DNA from: Paulinella micropora
Taxonomy: Eukaryota > Cercozoa > Imbricatea > Euglyphida > Paulinellidae
Direction of reading: 5' to 3'
DNA length: 64,000 bases
NCBI GenBank assembly: GCA_019918135.1
Contig: WBZZ01002032.1
Location: forward strand, 37,501-101,500
This document shows positions 18,812-27,480 of this stretch, piece after piece; position 1 is the first letter of the stretch; each line of letters starts with the position of its first letter. The notes under the pieces were generated by a model. The model saw nothing but the letters and a program-made list of their open reading frames with translations. It had not been told where the DNA came from and did no database searches. A program made the translations under genes and the position numbers.

Positions 18812-19778
18812 CGTTGTTGCAAGCCGCAGGCCAAAGCACCTGGGACAGAAGCTCTTTGCTCAGACGCTTGCTCCTGGCAGCCAGCTCCGTCACTACAGAC
18901 ACAAGCAGAAGTAGCAACGTAGAGACAAGGAAGGTAGATGGAGTTCATGGTGTCGTGCTGCAAAGGAGGCACAAGAAGAGGTGGTTTTAGTGCCCCTGGA
19001 GAAAAAGATCAGGCTTGTCTGAGGCTTACGTGGCCCTACCTGAGGTTACCGAGGCGGTGCTCGACACTGCCCCCCCTGGCTCGTCTGCCTGCCCTGGTGC
19101 TGGCTCTGGGTGTGCTTCCATAGCTGGGTAGGGAGTGGGGCAGTGCGCAAGATTTTGGCCGCTGCGTCGTGTTTTCTCCGTGCTCTCTCTCTCTCTCGTA
19201 GCCGTTATCCTTTACGTTCTTGCAACAAGCAGCGTTGAGCTCTTGTAACTGCTATCCTTTAAGTTCTTGAAAGAGCACCCGTTGAGAGCTCCTGGCAATC
19301 GCTATCATTTTAAGCTCTCGAAGCAATTCCCGTTTGCCAACCCTGCTCTCCTGAGATTGGCTGCGTGCTAAAGATAGCCGACACCAGCACAAGTGAGGTG
19401 GTGACTGGCAAGGCATGGCTCGGAACGCTGTAGGCATGGCTCGGAATGCTGTAGGCACGGCTCGGAATGCTGTAGGCACGGCTCAGAGTGTCATAGACAT
19501 GGCAGTACGGCAGCCGGCACAGTCTGGCGCAAAAGAGAGGGAGGGTAGGGGGAGGGGGGGGGGGGAAACCGAGAGTGGTCTGTCAGGGCAGGCCAGGAGT
19601 GGGGGTAGGAAGAGGAGTGTTCAGAGAGGGAGAGAGAGGGAGACAGAGGGAGATAGAGACCATGGTTGTTGTTGGGGGGGGGGGGGGTAGGAGGGAGGCA
19701 GTGGGCAGCGAACCGTGAGTGCAGCGGAAGGGGTGGTCTGCTGGCAGACTTGGTTGCTGGTGGTGCACAGGTTCGTTG
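18812..19778. other. Non-coding region with minisatellites
   Basis: No supported gene. It contains a short CT run (19183-19199), a 21-bp minisatellite (19411-19497), G-runs and a GA-rich purine tract (19600-19660). It precedes exon 1 of the large spliced gene at 19779. Confidence 0.6.
19411..19497. repeat. 21-bp minisatellite, four copies
   Basis: Units of the form ggcatggctcggaatgctgta start at about 19411, 19432, 19453 and 19474, the last degenerate. No function is evident. Confidence 0.85.
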
Positions 19779-22700
19779 ATGTCTAGTCGCCACAGACGGT
19801 CGACCAGGGCGAGCAGGCTGCGTTCCCCCCTCTCGGTGCCATCCTTGGCACCCGAGGGCCAGCCAGAGGGTTCTGTGGCTGGACGCAGGCGGCGTGCGGT
19901 TGCTAGAGAGCGCAAGAAGTCTGTCGACCCGGCTGAGACGCCCGCCTGCGCCAGTGCCGAGAGCCTGGTAGTCACGCCCGGCGGACCGGTACCCGCCCCC
20001 CTCGCCACCCCAGAGGTACTGCCTGCGCTGCCCGTTTGCCTAGTCAGCAGAAGCCGCTGTTGAGAGAAGGAAGGGTGCCGCCGCAGCGTGTGTGCCTGTG
20101 AGAGAGGGGGAGGGAGAGCAGCGCGAGCGTTCCTTTCTTACCAGCCTCGGTACTATGTTTTGGTCTGCGGTGGTGCTGTCTGGCAGACGGACGGCAGCCG
20201 CGCCGAGGGCAGCGCGCTTGTCCTCGCCTCGGCCCGGGAAGGGCGGCCACGCTCGGCTCGCCTGGCAGCAGGAGCTGGCCGGCCTAAGCACTGGGCTCCC
20301 GACTTTGTCTACGCTCCGCCCCGCCGGCCCCGTCGGGCCTTGAACAATATCTTCGAGCGCCAGACCACACCCAAGCCAGTCCAGCCAGTGGCCTCGGACG
20401 CGCGGGGCAAGGGAGCGGGGCCCGTGGCTTCGACAGTGACCGACGTGCGGGGCAAGGGAGCGGGGCCCGTGGCTTCGACAGTGACCGACGTGCGGGGCAA
20501 GGGAGCGGGATCCGTGGCTACGCGGGCGGCCGACGTGCATGGCGAGGGAGCGGGGCCCGTGGCTTCGAGGGCGGCCAACATAAGGGGCGAGGGAGCGGAG
20601 CCCGTGGCTTCGAGAGCGGCCGACGTGCGGAGCGAGGGAGGGGAGCCCGTGGCTTCGACGGTGACCGACGTGCGGGGCGAGGGAGTGAAACCGGTGGCTT
20701 CGGTTGCGGCCGACGTGCGGGGCGAGGGAGCGGGGCACGTGGCTTCGGGGGCGGCCGACGTGCGGGGCGAGGAAGGGAAGCTATTGGCACCGGCGGCCGA
20801 CGTGCGGGGCGAGGGAGCGGGGCCCGTGGCCTCGAGGGCGGCCGACGTACGAGGACAGGAAGGGAAGCTATTGGCACCGACGGCCGAGGGAGTGGAGCCC
20901 GTGGCTTCGGGGGAGGCCGACGTACGGGGCGAGGGAGCGGGGCCCGTGGCTTCGAGGGCGGCCGACGTACGAGGACAGGAAGGGAAGCTATTGGCACCGG
21001 CGGCCGACGTGCGGGGCGAGGGAGCGGGGCCCGTGGCTTCGAGGGCGGCCGACGTACGAGGACAGGAAGGGAAGCTATTGGCACCGGCGGCCGACGTGCG
21101 GGGCGAGGGAGCGGGGCCCGTGGCTACGCGGGCGGCCGACGTACGAGGACAGGAAGGGAATCTATTGGCACCGGCGGCCGACGTGCGGGGCGAGGGAGCG
21201 GGGCCCGTGGCTACGAGGGCGGCCAACGTGCGGGGCGAGGGAGCGGGGCCCGTGGCTACGAGGGCGGCCGACGTGCGGGGCGAGGGAGCGGGGCCCGTGG
21301 CTACGAGGGCGGCCGACGTGCGGGGCGAGGGAGTGGAGCGGGCGAGGGAGTGGAGCCCGTGGCTTCGAGGGCGGCCGACGTGCGGGGCGAGGGAGCGGGG
21401 CCCGTGGCTTCGAGGGCGGCCGACGTGCGGGGCGAGGGAGCGGGGCCCGTGGCTTCGAGGGCGGCCGACGTGCGGGGCGAGGGAGTGGAGCCCGTGGCTT
21501 CGAGGGCGACCGACGTGCGGGGCGAGGGAGCGGGGCCCATGGCTACGAGGGCGGTCGACGTACGAGGACAGGAAGGGAAGCTTTTGGCTCCGGCGGCCGA
21601 CGTGCGGGGCGAGGGAGTGGAACCAGTGGCTTCGAGGACGGCCGACGCGCGGGGCGAGGGGGCAGCGCCCGCGTGGCCCCTTGCACGCACGGCGGAGGCG
21701 CGGGCTGAGGAGGAGGCCGTGCCCGAGGAGCTAGAAGAAGTGGAGTCCGAGCCGGAGAGCTTAGCGGGTGGTGCCCTGGAGGACGACGAGGAGGGAGAGG
21801 AGTCCGACAGCTCTCAGGAGAGTGCCGCGGAGGTCGAGGGTGCACCCGGCGGAGGCCGGGGTGCGGAGTCAGGCGTTGCAGCGCCCGAGCCGCCGGTCCC
21901 AGGCGCACCACCCGCGAGTGGGCAGGGCGCTGGCACCCCGACCGGCGGGGGGGGCGCCTCTGCCCCGGGCCCTGGCGGGCCTTGGGTGCGCTTCGCGTCG
22001 CCCGTGCAGATCTACTTGTCGGGTACCCTCCTCCCCTCAAACCACTGCCCGCCTCCCTGCAGGCACGCTCCCGCCCACACACGCTCCACGCTGCTGGGCA
22101 GCTGACACCTGCACGCTCGCCATGGCTGTCAGGGCTGTCACCTGTTTCCCCGCTGCCGCTGCTGTTCGGCTCGCCCCCCACCGGTCCACCGCGCTCGCTC
22201 TGCTACCCTTCTTCCCCCCGCCCGCCGCGCCGGCTGTGACCGAGGTTCAGTTGACCATGCTGGCTGTCTGTTTGTGCCTGCAGTGGGGCAGCTTCCAGTG
22301 GACCCTGCGTCCCTAGACCCAGGCAGCGCAGGCGCCTGCGTCCAGCCGAGATATCCGCACGGCCGCATGCTCTACGATCCGCCCGACGAAGTGGACCAAC
22401 AACTAAGCGACGAGGCCCAGCGCTACCGTGGTGACGAGGCCCAGCGCTACCTTGGTGACGAGGCCAAGGCAGAGGCGAAGTCCCAGCTCTACCGTGGCGA
22501 CGAGGCCAAGGCAGAGGCGAAGTCCCAGCTCTACCGTGGTGACGAGGCCAAGGCAGAGGCGAAATCACAGCTCTACCTGGGTGACGAAGCCCAGGCAGAG
22601 GCGAAGTCCCAGCTCTACCGTGGCGACGAGGCCAAGGCAGAGGCGAAGTCCCAGCCCTACCATGGTGACGAGGCCAAGGCGCGCACACACCCCCCTGACG

Positions 22701-23082
22701 ACTCGGCGGCCAGGCCGCGGCTGGGCGGCAAGGTCCCGCGCCGGCCGCTGCTAGGCGGCAAGGTCCCGCGCCGGCCGCTGGTAGGGGGCAAAGCCCCGCG
22801 CCCGGTCGGGGAGCAGATCGATTGGCGGAGGGAGCAGCGTGCGGCCGAGGCGTCCTTCCTAAACTCACGGTCCCTGCCACCTCCCTCTTTGCCCTCGCCC
22901 GGCCCCTCCCGGCGTCGCACCGCTGCTGGACACTGCTGTGCCTGTCTGCCTGGTTGTGTGTGCTCGTGTGACCCGACGCTGTCCTCTGCCCTCTCCCCCC
23001 TCTAGGACCATCTCCAGTGTTGACATGTACCTGCAATCGAAAAAGTCAGCCCGCCCTCTACCTTCCTACCGCCCCCTCTCTT

Positions 23083-23131
<49 letters not shown>

Positions 23132-23654
23132 ATGTGAGCGTGGCTCCCGCCCCACTCAGCGCGGGTGCGTGTGTTGCGGTAGCTGTAATACGTGGGTGGC
23201 GGTAGGTACGAGTGTCTGTGTGTGTGTGTGGTGTAGGGCGTGGACTTGTGTGCGGGAGGGCTGTGCCCGGCGCAACAAGTATCAGCTGTTCGAAGACGGC
23301 ACCGAGGGGGGCTGCTATGCCTGCGGCACGCTGATGGGCTACACGGAGACGCTCAGCAAGAAGGGCTACCAGCTGGACGGGAGTTACCTGCTGTGCGCCA
23401 CGGATGTGCCCGGCCGGCGCTGCTACGAGGTGGCGCGCTTCTTCGTGTTCCCCGCCTGGCAGGGCATGTGCTACGCCTGCTCCCGGGCGGAGCTGCAACT
23501 CTGCCGGCGCCTGCTGAACGGCAGCTGCCACGTGTGCCAGGCGCCCGCGGCGGCCATCGTGGGCGAGTCGCTGGCCCTCGTCTGCGAAGACCACCGGCCG
23601 GGGGACAGCGGCTCCGACGACGACGAGGCAGGCAGCGGCAGCGACACTGAGTAG
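19779..23654 (+). CDS. Five-exon protein with 15-residue repeats, GDEAKAEAKSQLYR repeats and C-terminal Cys-rich domain
   Basis: Predicted join(19779..20015, 20187..22022, 22284..22869, 23006..23044, 23237..23654). All four introns (about 136-261 bp) are GT-AG, and the exon phases agree at every junction (0, 1, 2, 2). Exon 1 is basic. Exon 2 carries about 25 copies of a 15-codon Gly/Ala/Arg/Val unit, then an acidic Glu/Asp/Ser stretch and a Pro/Gly linker. Exon 3 has a 14-codon GDEAKAEAKSQLY(R/L) repeat. Exon 5 has about 13 Cys including YACG, YACS and CHVCQ pairs, a likely zinc-binding fold, and an acidic tail. A 17-bp tandem duplication near 21323-21356 breaks the frame inside exon 2. ATTAAA at 23833 may end the transcript. 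Full length would be about 1,030 aa; the family is unknown. Confidence 0.6.
20380..21655 (+). repeat. 45-bp coding minisatellite
   Basis: About 25 or more tandem units of 45 bp (core gacgtgcggggcgagggagc) in exon 2 encode GEGAGPVASRAADVR variants. A shorter variant unit with GQEGKLLAPA alternates in the middle. A 17-bp duplication at about 21323-21356 is the only non-multiple-of-three change I found. Confidence 0.9.
22410..22680 (+). repeat. 42-bp coding repeat
   Basis: Five to six units of 42 bp encode GDEAKAEAKSQLYR and variants in exon 3; two shorter units lead in. The repeats keep frame. A further short repeat (ggcaaggtcccgcgccggcc) follows at about 22727-22800. Confidence 0.85.
23088..23122. 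repeat. CT microsatellite within intron 4
   Basis: A pure CT run forms part of the pyrimidine-rich tract of the last intron, followed by a GT run just before the acceptor gtgtag at 23231-23236. Confidence 0.85.
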
Positions 23655-23832
23655 ACCCTAGTCACTGAGTAGACACTTAAGCGCTAGTGCTGACGCTAGC
23701 CGTTCACACAACCCCCACTGCGCCTGTAGTCTAGTCTTTGCTACCAGCTTGCGCTAGCGGAAGCTAGTTTCTTTTACCAAAATGATGGTCTTGGTCGTGT
23801 AGCAGGCCTCAGGCATCGTCCTAGGCATTATT

Positions 23833-23838
23833 ATTAAA
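23833..23838 (+). terminator. ATTAAA poly(A) signal candidate
   Basis: ATTAAA lies about 180 bp after the stop of the five-exon gene. Similar hexamers follow most genes of the GC-rich block. Confidence 0.4.
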
Positions 23839-23910
23839 AGCGTTTGCGTAAGAAAAGTATCAGGTTATTAATATCTTATTATACCAAGTCACTCTGCCGG
23901 TGATTTACAG

Positions 23911-24139
23911 CTACCAGGTGGCGCAATTCTTCGTGTTCCCGGCGTGGCAGGGGCATGTGCTACATCTGCTCCTGGACGGGGCCGCAACTCTGCCGGCGCC
24001 TGCTGAACGGCAGCTGCTACGTATACGTCTGCCAGGCGCCCGCGGCTGCCGTCGTGGGCGACTCGCTTGCCCTCGTCTGCGAAGACCACCGGTCTGCAGC
24101 TCCGACGACGAGGCAGGCAGCGGCATCGACACGGAGTAG
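23911..24139 (+). pseudogene. Partial duplicate of the Cys-rich last exon
   Basis: This 229-bp stretch aligns closely with 23431-23654 of the upstream gene: the same blocks for YxVAxFFVFPAWQG, LCRRLLNGSC, CQAPAAA and LVCEDHR are visible at nucleotide level, in the same order, and it ends in the same acidic stop region. Small indels break the frame (for example an extra g after cggcgtggcag), and no upstream exons exist. It is best read as a tandem partial duplication that has decayed. Confidence 0.8.
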
Positions 24140-24752
24140 GCCCTGGTCCGATCATGTTGGACACTGGAGCGTAGCGCTGGTAATGATAGGCTTGTGGCTT
24201 GCAGTGCAAGCAAAAATGATACAACCAGTGATTATAACGTCGCTGTTGTGCCCCGCCTTTGCGGACCTTACCGCAACTAGCTAGGCCCGAACCAGTACTA
24301 ACGATTGTGATAGAGCTTGTTAATACACAAGGGGCGGACGCAGGGGGGGGAGGCTTCAATCTATGAAACAAAACAGCATGCAGGCGAAGCCAGACTTCTG
24401 GCAAAAAGTGATAGCAAATTCTTGTAGTGTCCGGTCAGTTCTTTTCTATGTTTTTCTCTTGTTGTACATCACTTATTAACGTTGCTTTCGACACATTCTT
24501 ATTGTAGTTTAGTAGCTCTTTTTTGCACTCTGAGTTCGGTCAAGAGCTTTCTTTATCAATTTTTCATGACTGAATCGTCAATGTCACTGACTTTACACCA
24601 TAAAAGTTTGCCGGTTGATTTTGTCTATTCGGTGGCGCCTAGCTAGCCGGTATCGGTCCTGATTAGATCGCTGACTAAAAGTCAGTGGTGCCCGTTGACC
24701 ATACAGTGTTGTCTAGTCTCGTCGTTGGTGTGACGGGAACCGTCTGCTTCGG
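24140..24752. other. Non-coding region of lower GC
   Basis: I see no gene. GC content falls here, with several TTATTAA and TTTTTCTT strings and a short G-run at 24343. It separates the decayed duplicate from the small minus-strand reading frame ending at 24753. Confidence 0.5.
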
Positions 24753-24995
24753 TCAAACTGGGACGCACAGCGGCGCGTCCACCGTGATCCTGACGTCGCC
24801 CAGTCTCACGTTTGCAGGACAGGTCGAACCAGGAGCATAGTACCAGTTTTTAAACATCATGAAGCGGTACGCGGTGTAGCCGGACGTCGGTGTCCAGCTC
24901 ACGGTATGCTGCTGCCCTCCTGCGGTCCAGTCCCCCCAACCGCTGCCTGTTGCCAGCAGGGTCCAGCTGCCACGGGTTAGCAGAACGCTCGTCAT
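24753..24995 (-). CDS. Lectin/discoidin-like fragment (80 aa)
   Basis: A minus-strand open segment ends in a TGA at 24753. It contains SWTPTSGYTAYRFMMFKNWYY, then a Cys and RLGDVRI, a pattern like the strand pair of F5/8-type or other galactose-binding beta domains found in fibres and surface proteins. The start is uncertain: an ATG is at 24995, but an upstream exon is possible. Short length keeps confidence low. Confidence 0.35.
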   Translation of the reverse strand: MTSVLLTRGSWTLLATGSGWGDWTAGGQQHTVSWTPTSGYTAYRFMMFKNWYYAPGSTCPANVRLGDVRITVDAPLCVPV

Positions 24996-25223
24996 TAAAA
25001 GCACGTCAGGCCTGCCTCTCTCCCGCTAAGAGCCCCCCCCCCTCGCTGTCTACCCCTGCCGCCTGCCTGCCCACGGGCCGTGGAGCAGCGGGGTGCCGGG
25101 GGAGGGGGCGCCGGACCGAGCGCCCCCCTCCCAGCCGCAGCCGGCGTGCTGAACCACGGCCCGTCTCCCCACGGGGACGCAGGCCGCGCCTCTCCCCTTT
25201 GTGTGCCTAGCCCACAAGGCCGG

Positions 25224-26339
25224 ATGCAGCCCGCGGCCGACGACGTGAGTGCTGCCCCCGGACCAGCCGACCGCCTGTCGAACTTTTTGGCCCGGCACAG
25301 CGATGACTGTGACATCCTGTCCCGGTTGTACCCGCAGCCCAGCGACGGCGGCGCCGCCTTCGACGCCGGCCCGCACACGTACCAGCTGCGGGCGCCGGAC
25401 GGCGGCGGCTGGGTACTGCTGCCCGACAGCGTGACGGGGGTCGTCCACTCCTTTTTCCCTGCCTTCGAGAGCAAGCGCGTAGCGACCGAGGTGGCGGCCA
25501 GGCGTGGCGTCGAGGCCGAGGAACTGGCGCTCGAGTGGCAGAGGCTGGGGGCCGAGGCGTGCGAGCTCGGCACCAGGCTGCACGCGTACATCGAGGCGTT
25601 CTACAACGACGTGCAGCCGTGCGTGCCCGAGCTGGCTCCCCGGGCGCTGGGCCCCGAGTACGTCCAGTTCCATGACTTCCACGACCGGGAGGTGCGGCCG
25701 CGCGGGTGGTTGCCCTGGCGTACGGAACTGGTCCTGTTCTCGCCCCGGTACCTCCTGGCTGGCTCCTGCGATATGCTGTTCAGGTGCTCGCGGTCGGGCG
25801 CGCTCGTCATCGTGGACTGGAAACGGTGCAAGGCCCTGCGCCGGCGCGGCTTCGGCCAGCGTACGGGCCTGGGGCCGTGCGCCGAGTTGCAGAACTGTAA
25901 CTTCTCGCACTACAGCCTGCAGCTGAACCTCTACCGCGTGCTAGCCGAGCGACAGCTCCAGCTGCCGGTGCAGGGCCTGTACCTGGCCATCTTTCACCCG
26001 AACCAGAGCCGCTACCAGCTGGTGCAGGTGCACGACCTCAAACAACTCGCGCTGCGCTGCCTGGCGCTCCGGCGCCACAACCTGGGGCTGCGGTATGCGG
26101 CCGAGGTGGACGCGCTGCTAGCCGCCGACGGCGAGCGGACCCCGGAGCGTGAGCCGCGCCTGGCGCTGGCGTGCCAACGCCTGTCGCTGCTCGCCCAGCA
26201 ACCGTGCCCGCCGAGCCAGGACCGGGACCAATGGCTCAGCCTGCGCCAGGCGCTGCTCGCCTGCACCAGCCTGCCGGCCAAGCCGGGGGCCCTGCCCGTG
26301 CCCGCCCACCTAGGCGTGGGGCGCCCGCACCCCGAGTGA
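25224..26339 (+). CDS. PD-(D/E)XK nuclease (RecB/exonuclease-like)
   Basis: 371 residues from the ATG at 25224. The frame is open upstream to 25080, and a splice acceptor-like ctcccctttgtgtgcctag ends near 25211, so an upstream exon is possible. Motifs in order: GTRLHAYIE at about 116-124, GSCDMLF with Asp183, DWKRCK with Asp198 and Lys200, and HYSLQLNLYR near 230. This order (helix with H/E, then D, then D-x-K, then QxxxY) is the PD-(D/E)XK fold of RecB-like nucleases carried by many large DNA viruses and phages. Likely roles are DNA repair, recombination or genome processing. The substrate cannot be told. Confidence 0.75.
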   Translation: MQPAADDVSAAPGPADRLSNFLARHSDDCDILSRLYPQPSDGGAAFDAGPHTYQLRAPDGGGWVLLPDSVTGVVHSFFPAFESKRVATEVAARRGVEAEELALEWQRLGAEACELGTRLHAYIEAFYNDVQPCVPELAPRALGPEYVQFHDFHDREVRPRGWLPWRTELVLFSPRYLLAGSCDMLFRCSRSGALVIVDWKRCKALRRRGFGQRTGLGPCAELQNCNFSHYSLQLNLYRVLAERQLQLPVQGLYLAIFHPNQSRYQLVQVHDLKQLALRCLALRRHNLGLRYAAEVDALLAADGERTPEREPRLALACQRLSLLAQQPCPPSQDRDQWLSLRQALLACTSLPAKPGALPVPAHLGVGRPHPE

Positions 26340-26443
26340 GTGAGAAGGCTAGCAGGTGGCTCCGGCCGGGGGGCCCTGCCCGGCCTCGGCCGGGGTCGGC
26401 CCGTCCGCCGGGCAGTGAGCCAGCGGCGCGTACACTCCACGTT

Positions 26444-26449
26444 TTTAAT
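26444..26449 (-). terminator. ATTAAA poly(A) signal candidate (minus strand)
   Basis: TTTAAT on the plus strand reads ATTAAA on the minus strand, about 110 bp beyond the stop at 26560. Confidence 0.4.
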
Positions 26450-26559
26450 GAGAGTTAGGTGGACCAGGACCGAAGACAGACAGACAGAGTGAGAGAGGGA
26501 GGGGGGAAAGGCGCTGCCCCCGGTCGGTCCCGGGCCAGCAGCAGGTGTGTCTTGGTCGA

Positions 26560-27480
26560 TTAAATAGCGCCAGAGAAGGCCTGGCTCAGGTTGGCATTGA
26601 CGTTCCTGGCCTGTAGCTCCAGGTCCGTGAGCCTAGTCTCTAACGTGTCTACCCGCTGTGTCAATTGCTCGATGACCCGCAGAGATTCCAACAGCTTGGG
26701 CACAAAGAGCTTTTGTTTGTCCAGGAGCTGGATGGCGGCCTGGAGGCACTTGTGCTCCTCCTCGCGCAACGGGGCGTCGGGGGCCAGGATGACCTGGGTG
26801 GGCGACGTGGCGATCACACGAGCCTCGCCGTCCCGCCGCGCGGCCGACAGGGAAGAAGTGGGGGGAGAGTGGTCGGCGCGTTGGTCTACCACGGACTGCA
26901 TGGCCCGTGACGCCTGCACCGCGGTCGAGGCGTGCGGCACCGCCGGGCTGGCTAGGGCCGCCGGCTCGCTGCCGGCGCTCGAAACCGCCCGGCCGTCCGC
27001 CGGCGGACCCCGGAGCCGCCCCAGGGATCGGCCTTGTCCGCCCGCCAGGCCTGCCCGGCCCTCGGCGCGTGTGGGCGACCGCCCGCGGCCCACGTGGCCG
27101 GGGGGTGCTCTTCTTGCTACCTCTGGTACGCCTGCCAGGCCTCGCTCCGGTCTCCCGGGCTGCGGCTCCGGCTGCGGCTGGCGCTCCTGCGCTCTCGGCT
27201 TCCGCCACGCCCTCCCCCAGCTCCGGCTGCGGCTCCGGCTCCTGGGCTGGCGGTAGTGGCGGGAGGAAGAACCACCGTGACGGCGGCGCTCCCGCCTGTC
27301 GCGGCTGTGGTTGCGCCCGCCGCGCCAATAGTCTGGTTCGTAGCCGTCCCGGCGGGACGGGGCGTCGCGGCGGCGCACACCGCCCGACGGGAGTAGCGCT
27401 GGTTCCGGCTGGGCGTTGGCCGGCCGCCCGAAGTTCTGCAGGCTAGTGCTGCTGCTGCTGCTGCTGCCCCCACCGTCGAT
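26560..27480 (-). CDS. Arg/Ser-rich coiled-coil region (3' part of broken gene)
   Basis: A minus-strand frame enters through a run of six CAG/AGC codons near 27450-27470. It encodes an RS-rich segment (SRDRRERRR, RSRSRSRSWG), a Pro/Ala linker, and a C-terminal leucine-zipper-like coil with heptads around LLDKQKLFVPKLLESL and RVDTLETRLTDLE. It lies directly downstream of, but one frame away from, the segment at 27443-29881, so the two may be one gene split by a frameshift in or near the CAG run. The RS region suggests RNA binding or nuclear localisation; the coil suggests oligomerisation. Confidence 0.5.
   Translation of the reverse strand: MDGGGSSSSSSTSLQNFGRPANAQPEPALLPSGGVRRRDAPSRRDGYEPDYWRGGRNHSRDRRERRRHGGSSSRHYRQPRSRSRSRSWGRAWRKPRAQERQPQPEPQPGRPERGLAGVPEVARRAPPGHVGRGRSPTRAEGRAGLAGGQGRSLGRLRGPPADGRAVSSAGSEPAALASPAVPHASTAVQASRAMQSVVDQRADHSPPTSSLSAARRDGEARVIATSPTQVILAPDAPLREEEHKCLQAAIQLLDKQKLFVPKLLESLRVIEQLTQRVDTLETRLTDLELQARNVNANLSQAFSGAI

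Noticed and set aside
20309..21226. Long minus-strand frame of Pro/Ser/Arg repeats
   Set aside because: Antisense shadow of the 45-bp coding minisatellite; the plus strand has matching exon phases and a C-terminal folded domain.
20380..22680. Regular repeats considered as a CRISPR array
   Set aside because: Units are contiguous without unique spacers, keep a coding frame and lie within spliced eukaryotic-type exons.
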